7,989 nt of DNA from Patescibacteria group bacterium (GCA_018813375.1 JAHJBU010000022.1:1-7989), one strand, 5' to 3'; shown: positions 1 to 5,873, counted from the first letter of the stretch. A program made the numbers and translations. The notes: generated from the letters alone by a model not told the origin.

Positions 1-1175
1 TCACCTCCAAAAGCCAAAGCCATAAAAAATGCTTGTCTATCTATATATGCTTTAAAAATCGGATTTGATTCGTATTGAGATTCTAGAGCTTCTACAGCCT
101 TTGCAATTGCTTCTTCTTCATAACCCCTAACCTTACCTTCCCAAAATCCAGCACTATTTAATTGTGGCTCATCATATTCTTTTACTAAGCCAACTTTTTC
201 TAAAAATTGCAAAATAGCGAAAACATCTCGACTTTTTTCTGGGTCTGTAATCCCAGCTAGTCCCTTCTTATTTCTTAAAGCCTCATCAAAAGTATTTCTC
301 AAGGTTGCTTGCATATGAATTTCAGATAGCGAGGCACCCAAAGCGGAATTAATTTTTATTAATTCCCGAGCTGATACTTGTAGTTTTTCAATAGTAGGCT
401 TCAATTTTTCCGCAGTAGGCTTCAATTTTTCCACAACAGAAGCTATTCTAGGATGCTTTTCATCATCAAAATCAAGCTTTATTCCTCTGGTAAGCTCAGC
501 AAGTACAATCGTGCCTGTTCCAGCTATCTGACGCCTCATGTCTGCAAATAGTCTATAGCCAGTTTGCTTTCCTTGGTTAGCCAAGGCTGCCTCTTGTCGC
601 TCTTGGTGAGTTTGTTTGGTTTTTCTCAAAAAATTCTTAAAAGGAGCAGCTTTAGAAACAAGTGTTGGCTCTCTCACTTCTGCTGTTTTTTGCGCGTTTA
701 GTTCAAGTGCTTTCATTAAATCCTCAATAGCTGCCACTAAATTTGGATCTAGATTTTTCACAAGCTCTAACTTGAATCTTGCTCCTGCTAAAAGATCCGC
801 AACACTAGGTTGTGCTATCTCTGTTTCTTCAACTTCTTCATTCTCTGCCTCGCCTTCATTTGCTTCTTCTTCTGGCAATAAGTCTTCAATTTCTTTTAAA
901 AGAGCTGTCAAATCACCGTCATCAGCTAACGCTGCCTCTGCAGATGTTAAAACTGCTTTTTGTCTTTCATCTAAACTATCCCCCAATTTTTCTCTAGCAT
1001 TATCTACCTGTGCTTTAGCTCTATTTATGTATTCAGCTAGTCTATCACGCAATATAGTAATTTTTTCTGGATCATTTTTTGCCTTATTCAGACTATCCTC
1101 ATACTCATAGGCTTTGCTTGGAACTAAATTTAAACCAAACATAATAGCTTTTAATGATGGTACGGTTTCATTCAT
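1..1175 (-). CDS. Unknown helical protein, 3' end outside window
   Basis: An open frame runs without a stop from the ATG at 1175-1173 to the window edge (391 codons visible), so the C-terminus is missing. I do not recognise the family. A good SD (GGGGAGA) sits 7 nt before the ATG, which fixes the start. The protein is predicted mostly helical and charged, with no signal peptide or obvious membrane segment, so it is probably cytoplasmic. Residues about 101-119 are a very acidic patch made almost only of E, N, A and G. Residues 247-267 are three heptads (VVEKLKP, TAEKLKP, TIEKLQV), which suggests a short coiled coil. The segment after residue 310 (DPEKSRDVFAILQFLEKVGL) looks like a small globular helical domain. 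The gene lies 140 nt downstream of the ATPase gene on the same strand and probably has its own promoter. Coding confidence is high; function is unknown. Confidence 0.85.
   Translation of the reverse strand, partial: MNETVPSLKAIMFGLNLVPSKAYEYEDSLNKAKNDPEKITILRDRLAEYINRAKAQVDNAREKLGDSLDERQKAVLTSAEAALADDGDLTALLKEIEDLLPEEEANEGEAENEEVEETEIAQPSVADLLAGARFKLELVKNLDPNLVAAIEDLMKALELNAQKTAEVREPTLVSKAAPFKNFLRKTKQTHQERQEAALANQGKQTGYRLFADMRRQIAGTGTIVLAELTRGIKLDFDDEKHPRIASVVEKLKPTAEKLKPTIEKLQVSARELIKINSALGASLSEIHMQATLRNTFDEALRNKKGLAGITDPEKSRDVFAILQFLEKVGLVKEYDEPQLNSAGFWEGKVRGYEEEAIAKAVEALESQYESNPIFKAYIDRQAFFMALAFGG
394..435 (-). repeat. 21-bp tandem repeat inside the first gene
   Basis: Two adjacent 21-bp units (394-414 and 415-435), each starting gtaggcttcaatttttcc on the + strand, differ at only one position near their ends. 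A third, degenerate unit lies next to them at about 380-393. In the protein they encode consecutive EKLKPT heptads. The 21-bp period equals exactly seven codons, so unit gain or loss would keep the frame and lengthen or shorten a coiled coil. Confidence 0.8.
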
Positions 1176-1315
1176 AACAATATCTCCCCATTAAAAATAA
1201 ATATGGTCAATAATTATCTTATCAACTTCTGATAAAAAACACAAAGCCTGGTTAAAGTGGGTCAGAAGTAATAGCGTTACACTCCACCAACCTTTTCTGA
1301 AGCTTGTTTTAATGC
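1176..1315. promoter_or_regulatory. Spacer and probable promoter of the first gene
   Basis: This 140-nt spacer lies between the ATPase stop and the SD of the next gene on the minus strand. Read on the minus strand it holds a possible -35 TTGATA and -10 TATTTA with a 16-nt spacer, placed shortly before the SD. An inverted repeat, TTATCA / TGATAA with a 5-nt centre (1219-1235), overlaps the -35 region and could be an operator or a hairpin. No convincing terminator with a T-run follows the ATPase gene, so some read-through is possible. The promoter is a weak match. Confidence 0.3.
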
Positions 1316-2635
1316 TTAGCCGACAAGCTCCTCCCACCTATCCAATAAATAAAAAGGCAAAGACAAAATTTCATATTCCTGTTTTCGATATTTATACTTC
1401 TCCATCTTGAGAGCATCCCAACCCACCCTCACTGGCACAATTTTATTTCCTCCTGACTCCAACATGCTAAACATCGACTTCATTACCCTAGTCTCACCTA
1501 ACTTTACCTCCATCGCCACCACCTTTTCTCCTTGTAATAACACAAAATCTACTTCCGCACTCCCTTGATCTCGATCTCTCGCCCAGTAATATAACTCTCT
1601 CTTTTCCCGCAGGGAAGAAGCGATTAGTATCTGCCCCACCACTTGCTCCATTACCTTCCCTCGATATTTTCCACCCATTAATTCAGATTGTACTTTGTTA
1701 ATATAATTCACCATCCCTGTATCCAGATAAATCATCTTCTTTGCCCGCTTCTCCTTTGGCAATAACGGCAACTCCACCGAATTAACTGATTTAACTTGTC
1801 GTAATAACATAATTTTCTCCAGTATCTCCACCGCCTCTCTCATCTCTCTCCCCCGGTATCCACTCTCACCCATATTTTCATACTTAAATAACTCACCAGC
1901 GAGTTTTGGTGCTGTCACGATCACTAACTCCAAGTATTTTCTCTCTGCACTGCTAGCATACTTGGCAATATCATCAATATACGAAGTCTGCAATCGACTC
2001 TGAATCTCCTGCACCAACAACATATTTTTATTTTTTACATAACTTTCCACCACCTCCGGCATTCCTCCCACCAACATATAATCTCGAAACAACCTCTGGA
2101 TAGCTACCTCACCTGTCATTTTCTGACCAAGTTGAAGCTTACTGAGATACTCTCTCCACTTCTCCTGACCCACTACTCGTAAATACTCAAAAAACGTCAA
2201 AGGATATAAATACATATACTCCACTCTCCCCACCGGCACACTCCACTTACCTGCCATTTTTGCCTCCAGTAGTGATCCAGCCACTACTACATGTAATTTT
2301 GGTCTCTCCTCGACAAAAAACCTGAGTAACTCCAACATTTCCTGGCTCTCTTGGATCTCATCCACAAACAAGAGACTCTCTCCATCTACCAACTCCTTCC
2401 CCAGCTGCACCTCAGCTCTTTGCACAAAATCAGCTACACTCAACACACCTGCAAATATTTGCTGATGTTCTTTATTCTCTAGATTGACCTCTACCACTTG
2501 CCGAAAATTATCTCCCCCAAACTTCCGCACCACACTAGTCTTGCCCACCTGACGAGCCCCTCTAAGTACCAACACCTTGCGGATAGGACTATCTTGCCAC
2601 TTTTTTAGCTCTACCTCAATATCTCGTTCAAACAT
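1316..2635 (-). CDS. AAA ATPase with C-terminal DUF4143 domain
   Basis: A complete 439-residue protein ending in TAA. The N-terminal AAA domain (AAA_14 type) has Walker A GARQVGKT at 26-33, Walker B LLFVDEIQ at 88-95 and a sensor-1-like VVVAGSLLE at 116-124, followed by the family signatures YPLTFFEYL (144-152) and VGGMPEVV (189-196). The C-terminal DUF4143 part (from about residue 205) ends in a PD-(D/E)XK-like arrangement: EVDF at 361-364 and EVK at 376-378. Length and order are normal for this widespread family, which often occurs as stand-alone copies in archaea and small-genome bacteria. Its cellular role is not established; nucleic-acid or mobile-element functions have been proposed. 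The ATG at 2635-2633 matches the usual family N-terminus, although no SD is visible. The coding strand is much richer in G than C, unlike the neighbouring genes, and GC content looks higher, which fits acquisition by transfer. Nothing suggests decay. Confidence 0.95.
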   Translation of the reverse strand: MFERDIEVELKKWQDSPIRKVLVLRGARQVGKTSVVRKFGGDNFRQVVEVNLENKEHQQIFAGVLSVADFVQRAEVQLGKELVDGESLLFVDEIQESQEMLELLRFFVEERPKLHVVVAGSLLEAKMAGKWSVPVGRVEYMYLYPLTFFEYLRVVGQEKWREYLSKLQLGQKMTGEVAIQRLFRDYMLVGGMPEVVESYVKNKNMLLVQEIQSRLQTSYIDDIAKYASSAERKYLELVIVTAPKLAGELFKYENMGESGYRGREMREAVEILEKIMLLRQVKSVNSVELPLLPKEKRAKKMIYLDTGMVNYINKVQSELMGGKYRGKVMEQVVGQILIASSLREKRELYYWARDRDQGSAEVDFVLLQGEKVVAMEVKLGETRVMKSMFSMLESGGNKIVPVRVGWDALKMEKYKYRKQEYEILSLPFYLLDRWEELVG

Positions 2636-2688
2636 AGTACCAGTTTACAACATATTTCATCTATTGTAAGTACCAGTTTACGACATTT
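2636..2688 (-). promoter_or_regulatory. ATPase promoter region with two 20-bp direct repeats
   Basis: On the + strand, agtaccagtttacaacatat (2636-2655) and agtaccagtttacgacattt (2669-2688) match at 18 of 20 positions, 33 bp apart (about three helical turns). The first copy abuts the ATPase start codon. Between them, on the minus strand, lies a good -10 hexamer TACAAT (2668-2663). A start of transcription near 2656 would place one copy just upstream of the -10 and the other in the roughly 20-nt leader. That geometry is typical of operator pairs. No SD is present. The repeats are seen directly; the promoter and operator roles are inferred. Confidence 0.5.
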
Positions 2689-2841
2689 CTTATAAAAAAG
2701 CCATTTTCTTTTAACACCTCACTAGCTATAATCTCCCCTTTTAATCTCATTTCCCCAGAAAACTAAGTCAATATAAAATCCCCAAACTAACAGCAATTTT
2801 TGAAATATCAGAACAGTTTTTATTACCATTGATTTAGTGGT
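2689..2841. other. AT-rich spacer without a gene
   Basis: No open frame of useful length was found on either strand. A TATAAT at 2727-2732 and a TATAAA at 2772-2777 on the + strand could act as -10 boxes for a long leader to the 3028 gene, but neither has a convincing -35 partner. Confidence 0.3.
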
Positions 2842-2878
2842 CCTTGGTAAACATATCCTTTAGATATATTTACCAAGG
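2842..2878. repeat. 37-nt near-palindrome, copy 1
   Basis: Arms CCTTGGTAAACATATC (2842-2857) and GATATATTTACCAAGG (2863-2878) are complementary at 15 of 16 positions around a 5-nt centre. No T-run follows, so it is not a terminator. A second copy in inverted orientation lies at 5874-5910, matching at 32 of 37 positions. The palindrome could be a dimeric-protein operator, a hairpin, or an end of a mobile unit. It stands about 150 bp upstream of the 3028 gene and about 207 bp upstream of the divergent ATPase gene. Confidence 0.8.
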
Positions 2879-2893
2879 GTGCAGGAAGTATGC

Positions 2894-3000
2894 GTATCCT
2901 AAGTGGATACACCAGGCAAGTAATTATCTTACCAGCCAACAAATTACCCGAAATGCGTAGGTGGGTCAGGCGTTAGTAGACTGTTAATAGGCTTGACCCA
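2894..3000 (+). other. Cluster of three hairpins upstream of the 3028 gene
   Basis: Three further inverted repeats follow the palindrome. GTATCC/GGATAC (2894-2899 / 2905-2910) has the 5-nt loop TAAGT. GGC-AA-GTAA/TTAC-CA-GCC (2915-2937) has the 5-nt loop TTATC. TGGGTCAGGC/GCTTGACCCA (2962-2971 / 2991-3000) is a 10-bp stem with one G-U pair and a 19-nt loop, followed by TTTT. Together with the palindrome this makes four stems in 160 nt, suggesting a structured leader or small RNA. The last stem has only four T residues after it and a long loop, so it would be a weak terminator; its right arm also contains a -35-like TTGACC. Confidence 0.45.
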
Positions 3001-3021
3001 TTTTATCAACTATGAAATAGT
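2993..3021 (+). promoter_or_regulatory. Possible promoter placing transcription start at the 3028 ATG
   Basis: TTGACC (2993-2998) is a good -35, and AATAGT (3016-3021), 17 nt later, is a weak -10. Transcription would start about at the A of the ATG at 3028, giving a leaderless mRNA, which fits the absence of an SD. The -35 lies inside the right arm of the 2962-3000 inverted repeat, so a protein bound there, or cruciform formation, could affect it. Inferred. Confidence 0.3.
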
Positions 3022-3027
3022 GTGACT

Positions 3028-4107
3028 ATGAACGAAGCAACAGAAGCATCAAAAGAAGCTATCCACGACGGAAAAATAGAAGCTATTAAAATTGACGCGC
3101 CAGAAGGTGAAGGTGAAAAAACCGAAGCTGAAGAAATTAGAACTGAAGGCAACCAACCCACCCCAGAAGGTGACGTAGCAGAGAACAAGCCTGACTCTCC
3201 TTTAGAAGAACGACCAGATGAAGATGGCAAGCCAGCTGAGGCTGATACTGACGCGCCAGATTTAGAAAATTTTCAGGAAGTTTTAGAAGCTCTGGGAATT
3301 GATCATAAAAAACACGGAGTAGAGCTTGACCAATTTTATGACTTATGCAAACAGATTGGCATCATTGAACTTCTTAATAATGTAGGCCTAACAGAAGATG
3401 AAAAAGCTAAATTAGTTAGAGATAGACTAATTGAAGCAGAAAAATTATCAGCACAATTTTTTAACGATGAGGCATTTGATGAGCATCAAGACACCAGAAC
3501 ACTTGACCCGGAAGCAATGGAAAAAAAAGGCTTAGAGCGTTTTAAAAGCATTGGCAGTTTTTTATTATCAGAATTTGCTAAATGGAGCGCTGAAGGAACT
3601 AAAGATACTTTTGAGACAGGTGTACTGCGATTTATCAAAGCACTATTTGAAGGAGCTAACTATAACTCAGCTAGCTCTTTACGCCAAACTGAGTCAGAAA
3701 AATCTGAGGAGGTTGTAAGTGAGCAAGACTTTATTTTAATGGTAAAAGAAAAGCCTCGCTATGCAGCTGAAAAAATTTTAAATGTACAAAAATATCTTGA
3801 AACAGCTGGATGGTCATTTGGTGAAAAGGGCCGCCAACTATTAAACGAGGCCAAAAATAGTAATAATCCTGAGGTAGCAAGAAAAAATCTACAAGCTATT
3901 TTAGTTAGTGGTGGAGAAGGTGTTGAAAGTTTAGCCCAACACCTAACTGCCGTAGATCATGTTGAGCGCTGGAAAAGCGTTAGCGGCATATTGGCCAAAG
4001 AGCTATTTAGTGAAAATAAAAAAATGCTTTCATTTAGCATCAAAGAAAATATTGATGCGATGCGAAAAGGTGATCAAAATCTCATAAAGAGCTACTTTGG
4101 AAGTTAA
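3028..4107 (+). CDS. Unknown protein with long acidic disordered N-terminus
   Basis: A 359-residue protein ending in TAA. I do not recognise it. Residues 1 to about 78 are low-complexity and rich in E, D, P, G and A (for example APEGEGEKTEAEEIRTEG), almost certainly disordered. The remainder is predicted helical: a segment around LENFQEVLEALGIDHKKHGV, then amphipathic helices including KGLERFKSIGSFLLSEFAKW and KILNVQKYLETAGWSFGEKG. There is no signal peptide, membrane segment or recognised catalytic motif. I chose the ATG at 3028 over an in-frame GTG at 3022 because neither has an SD and the possible promoter would start transcription at the ATG. The gene follows a hairpin-rich spacer and appears monocistronic, with a convergent small ORF beginning 19 nt beyond its stop. 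It shares an acidic low-complexity segment with the first gene, but I see no clear sequence similarity between them. Confidence 0.85.
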   Translation: MNEATEASKEAIHDGKIEAIKIDAPEGEGEKTEAEEIRTEGNQPTPEGDVAENKPDSPLEERPDEDGKPAEADTDAPDLENFQEVLEALGIDHKKHGVELDQFYDLCKQIGIIELLNNVGLTEDEKAKLVRDRLIEAEKLSAQFFNDEAFDEHQDTRTLDPEAMEKKGLERFKSIGSFLLSEFAKWSAEGTKDTFETGVLRFIKALFEGANYNSASSLRQTESEKSEEVVSEQDFILMVKEKPRYAAEKILNVQKYLETAGWSFGEKGRQLLNEAKNSNNPEVARKNLQAILVSGGEGVESLAQHLTAVDHVERWKSVSGILAKELFSENKKMLSFSIKENIDAMRKGDQNLIKSYFGS

Positions 4108-4125
4108 CTAGTCTCCAGCCAACAC

Positions 4126-4296
4126 TCACCCCCAACTCAGCAACTTGCTAGCATCTACTAGCTCAATGTCGTGTTCATTTTTAAGCTGGAGTACTTTTTT
4201 AGAGCTAATCTTAGCTTGATTAATAATAAAAATATATTTTTTAGACTCATATCCCTTTAAAATAGAGTTTAGGTAAACAAACCTACTAACACCCAT
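4126..4296 (-). CDS. Small ORF resembling the C-terminal end of an Mrr-like nuclease domain
   Basis: A 56-residue frame starts at the ATG at 4296-4294 and ends with TGA. The segment KKYIFIINQAKISSKKVLQ followed by HDIELVDASKLLSW has the strand-helix-strand pattern of the end of Mrr/PD-(D/E)XK-type endonuclease domains, where a line like 'hydrophobic strand, fs..a...a, IeLvDg..L' is common. The catalytic residues of such a domain would lie upstream and are absent; an in-frame stop lies just before the ATG. The piece is therefore either a small protein or, more likely, the 3' remnant of a lost gene. Only a weak SD-like GAGAAG is present. Its 5' end lies close to the divergent riboswitch promoter. 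The family resemblance is from pattern memory only and could be chance. Confidence 0.35.
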   Translation of the reverse strand: MGVSRFVYLNSILKGYESKKYIFIINQAKISSKKVLQLKNEHDIELVDASKLLSWG

Positions 4297-4306
4297 TGCT
4301 TCTCTA

Positions 4307-4315
4307 TGTTATAGT
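4307..4315 (+). promoter_or_regulatory. Extended -10 promoter of the riboswitch leader
   Basis: TGT followed by TATAGT forms an extended -10 element (TG at 4307-4308, hexamer 4310-4315). No good -35 is seen at the proper distance, which is usual for extended -10 promoters. Transcription would begin near 4322, just before the aptamer, giving a leader of about 290 nt before the 4615 start codon. Confidence 0.5.
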
Positions 4316-4329
4316 TTAACTTAGATTAA

Positions 4330-4441
4330 AAACGTGTCTTTTGGAAGATGGTGAAAATCCATCGCTGTGCCGCAACGGTGTTTCCCGTTTAAGTCTGCTC
4401 AAAACAGACGCAAGCAGGATCAGTCCGAGCTAAAGATACAC
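4330..4441 (+). promoter_or_regulatory. Cobalamin-riboswitch-like aptamer
   Basis: The segment follows the cobalamin riboswitch core (Rfam cobalamin family) closely: GGAA at 4343-4346, a three-base spacer, GGTGAAAATCC at 4350-4360, then GCTGTGCCGCAACGGTG at 4364-4380. GATGG/CCATC (4347-4351 / 4359-4363) forms the expected stem with a 7-nt loop. GTCTG/CAGAC (4393-4397 / 4405-4409) forms a second hairpin. A closing helix pairs GTGTCTTT (4334-4341) with AAAGA-(TA)-CAC (4432-4441), 8 bp with a 2-nt bulge, enclosing the whole core. CAGTCCGAGC (4421-4430) stands where the B12 box is expected but departs from the usual AGCCAGGAGACC. The short peripheral region, about 40 nt between core and box, resembles the compact class rather than the large AdoCbl type. 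Ligand preference cannot be told from this. I am fairly sure of the family. Confidence 0.8.
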
Positions 4442-4542
4442 CCTGATTCAAACCAGGGAATCGACGAGCATCGGATTAAACTTTAATTTAAATCCTCGGC
4501 TTAAGCACGGTCGCAACCAGACCGACTTACGCCAAGATGCTC
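4442..4542 (+). promoter_or_regulatory. Expression platform with antiterminator-like pairing
   Basis: After the aptamer come CCTG/CAGG (4442-4445 / 4454-4457, 8-nt loop) and the segment GAGCATCGG (4466-4474). The latter can pair with CC-(AA)-GATGCTC (4532-4542): seven continuous pairs plus two across a bulge. Enclosed are a hairpin GGATTAAA/TTT-A-AATCC (4473-4495) and a stem GGCTTAAG/CTTACGCC (one mismatch) capped by CGGTC/GACCG with loop GCAACCA (4498-4533). The GATGCTC strand overlaps the 5' arm of the terminator at 4540-4542, so the long-range pairing and the terminator compete. Which state the ligand favours is not evident. Confidence 0.55.
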
Positions 4543-4562
4543 CTCAACATGAGGAGTTTTTT
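4540..4562 (+). terminator. Intrinsic terminator at the end of the riboswitch leader
   Basis: CTCCTC (4540-4545), loop AACAT, GAGGAG (4551-4556), followed at once by six T residues and, after one G, four more. This is a textbook rho-independent terminator located 52 nt before the 4615 start codon, in the position expected for a transcriptional riboswitch. Confidence 0.85.
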
Positions 4563-4614
4563 GTTTTAACGACTTTTTTCCTCAAAATAATAAATTATTT
4601 AAGAAAGGCCAGAT

Positions 4615-5322
4615 ATGGCACACATAGAAGCAGCAACGCCAGCTATTAAAATGAGAGAGAATTTTGGAGGAGAACCAGAGAAGCCTTCTCCAGATTTTCA
4701 AAATTTTTTTTACAAAATATTAGAAATAGAAATTGCAAAATTGGGAAAAAACATGATGGATTTAGCCCCATCAACAATAGCTTTATTTAATAGCATAAAA
4801 GAACGTGTGGAGTGGGCATACTTAGTTTTAGCTGAAAAACTTACTGCAGGTAAAAATCTACGTGACTTTACTAAAGGTACTGAGGGAGGCATTGCTCGCG
4901 ACATGCCTTCAGAAATGATTCCCTTAGTAATCACTGCCCTATCTAAAATAACCGCCATCTCTAGAAATGCTCATGTAGCCCATGAGAATATGAGAGGTCA
5001 ACTACCGGCGATGCTGATGCAACTAAAAGATATCCTGATAAGACAGGCTATTTTAAACCAAAGTAGAGAAATAGAAGAATTAGAAAAAAGGAGCGATGCG
5101 CTAGAAACTGCTCGGCCTAAAATATCAGCAGCAATAGGAAGTCTAGCACATGATCCAGCTCAGCAAGAAAAAATTAGTAGGCGAACAAGTTGGTTTGAAA
5201 TAACTATTCCTAAAATAAAAAAAGAAATTGGAGAAAAAGAGCAAGCTTTACTGGCATTTTTTGAAAAAACTACTCTCTTTGAGGCAGGAGCTACTGAACT
5301 ACTACAACCGATTACTAGCTAG
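4615..5322 (+). CDS. Unknown helical protein under riboswitch-like control
   Basis: A complete 235-residue protein ending in TAG, of unrecognised family. AAAGG of an SD lies 6 nt before the ATG, fixing the start. The protein is predicted almost wholly helical: a long helix at about 27-50, a more hydrophobic one around VEWAYLVLAEKL (65-76), a MIPLVITALSKITAISRNAH segment (101-120) and a coiled-coil-like stretch around SREIEELEKRSDALETARPK (150-169). There is no signal peptide, no clear membrane span and no cobalamin-binding DxHxxG motif; the single HVAHENMRGQL region (120-130) is not a known B12 site. It lies about 52 nt after the riboswitch terminator and appears monocistronic, ending 3 nt from the convergent RHH gene. 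Cobalamin riboswitches normally control B12 synthesis or transport, metE or nrd genes, and this protein resembles none of them. Function unknown. Confidence 0.88.
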   Translation: MAHIEAATPAIKMRENFGGEPEKPSPDFQNFFYKILEIEIAKLGKNMMDLAPSTIALFNSIKERVEWAYLVLAEKLTAGKNLRDFTKGTEGGIARDMPSEMIPLVITALSKITAISRNAHVAHENMRGQLPAMLMQLKDILIRQAILNQSREIEELEKRSDALETARPKISAAIGSLAHDPAQQEKISRRTSWFEITIPKIKKEIGEKEQALLAFFEKTTLFEAGATELLQPITS

Positions 5323-5325
5323 CCA

Positions 5326-5832
5326 CTACTCAAACCAAAGCTGATCTGTAGCACAACTGATATGACAAGCAATGGTATTTTGTTGATGATAGCGAAGTAA
5401 AATATGCCAGGGTTGATTGCAAAAAATAAACCTTGCTAAATAATAATTTTCAAGCTCTAAAGGCTTAATTTCTAAAGATGGATCTTTGATAGTATCTGAA
5501 AACTTGTTTGAGTCAAAATGATGAACAATTTTTCTTAAAATCACCCATACACCGCCTCTTAATCGAGATTCTTTTTCTTTTACTAAAGAGTTTAAATCTC
5601 TTTGGAAATGTGCTGAGAGTAGTACTCCAGTTCTGTGGTTACGTACCAGAATTCCAGCCTCATATTCTGTAAAAAATTGCTTATCCCAAAGATTTAATTT
5701 TTCCCGCTTAACAAACATCATTAAACCCAAACGCACAGCTTCACTAACAGTTGAGACGATTCCTCGATCTACTAGCTCGTCAATTTGCTGACGCTGATAA
5801 TTTGAAATATTAACTAATATTTTTTTAATCAT
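5326..5832 (-). CDS. Ribbon-helix-helix DNA-binding regulator with unknown C-terminal domain
   Basis: A 168-residue protein ending in TAG. Residues 2-42 form a typical RHH (CopG/ParD/MetJ-like) domain: a basic N-terminal strand KKILVNIS (3-10) that would enter the major groove as a dimer, helix A at about 11-23 (YQRQQIDELVDRG) and helix B with the characteristic STVSEAVRLGL (27-37). Residues 45-168 form a second domain I cannot assign; it is rich in aromatic and His residues, with three Cys (138, 156, 160), and could be an effector-binding or metal-binding part. At 168 residues it is longer than a simple antitoxin, and no toxin gene is adjacent, so a transcription regulator is more likely. 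The ATG at 5832-5830 has no SD; TATGAT 6 nt upstream could be a -10 giving a leaderless message. The 37-nt near-palindrome lies 42 bp upstream, a natural place for autoregulation. Confidence 0.85.
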   Translation of the reverse strand: MIKKILVNISNYQRQQIDELVDRGIVSTVSEAVRLGLMMFVKREKLNLWDKQFFTEYEAGILVRNHRTGVLLSAHFQRDLNSLVKEKESRLRGGVWVILRKIVHHFDSNKFSDTIKDPSLEIKPLELENYYLARFIFCNQPWHILLRYHQQNTIACHISCATDQLWFE

Positions 5833-5873
5833 TTTTTAATCATAGTAAATTACCCAACTTACATATTACACGC

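Noticed and set aside
616..1110. 164-codon + strand frame and a shorter one at 812-997, both opposite the first gene
   Set aside because: They are antisense to a better minus-strand frame that has an SD and sensible protein composition; the translations are S- and L-rich shadow products.
1168..1191. Seven-codon upstream frame on the minus strand overlapping the first gene's start
   Set aside because: Its ATG precedes the SD of the main gene and it has no SD of its own; most likely chance.
1211..1266. TAATTATCTTA and GTGGGTCAG occur in the same order here and at 2921-2970
   Set aside because: The matches are short, the sequence between them is unrelated and the spacing differs (47 and 41 nt); likely chance.
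3006..3230. Minus-strand frame rich in Ser, Pro and Gly opposite the 3028 gene
   Set aside because: It is the mirror of the acidic low-complexity coding region; no SD and no plausible protein.
4330..4562. RNase P RNA, tmRNA or SRP RNA as alternatives for the structured region
   Set aside because: The signature segments of these RNAs were not found, whereas the cobalamin core motifs are present in order.
4710..4958. 82-codon minus-strand frame inside the 4615 gene
   Set aside because: It overlaps a gene with a good SD and leader; no start signals of its own.
5314..5340. CTAG-rich palindromic stretch at the convergent gene ends as a bidirectional terminator
   Set aside because: The stems are too short and no T-run follows on either strand.
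5326..5832. Toxin-antitoxin system
   Set aside because: The RHH domain resembles an antitoxin's, but the protein is long and no toxin-like gene is next to it; the close convergent gene is on the other strand.
5834..5843. Four-codon frame (MIKK) just before the RHH start, caused by a repeat of ATGATTAAAAA
   Set aside because: Probably a simple sequence duplication in an AT-rich stretch; if the mRNA is leaderless it is not transcribed.
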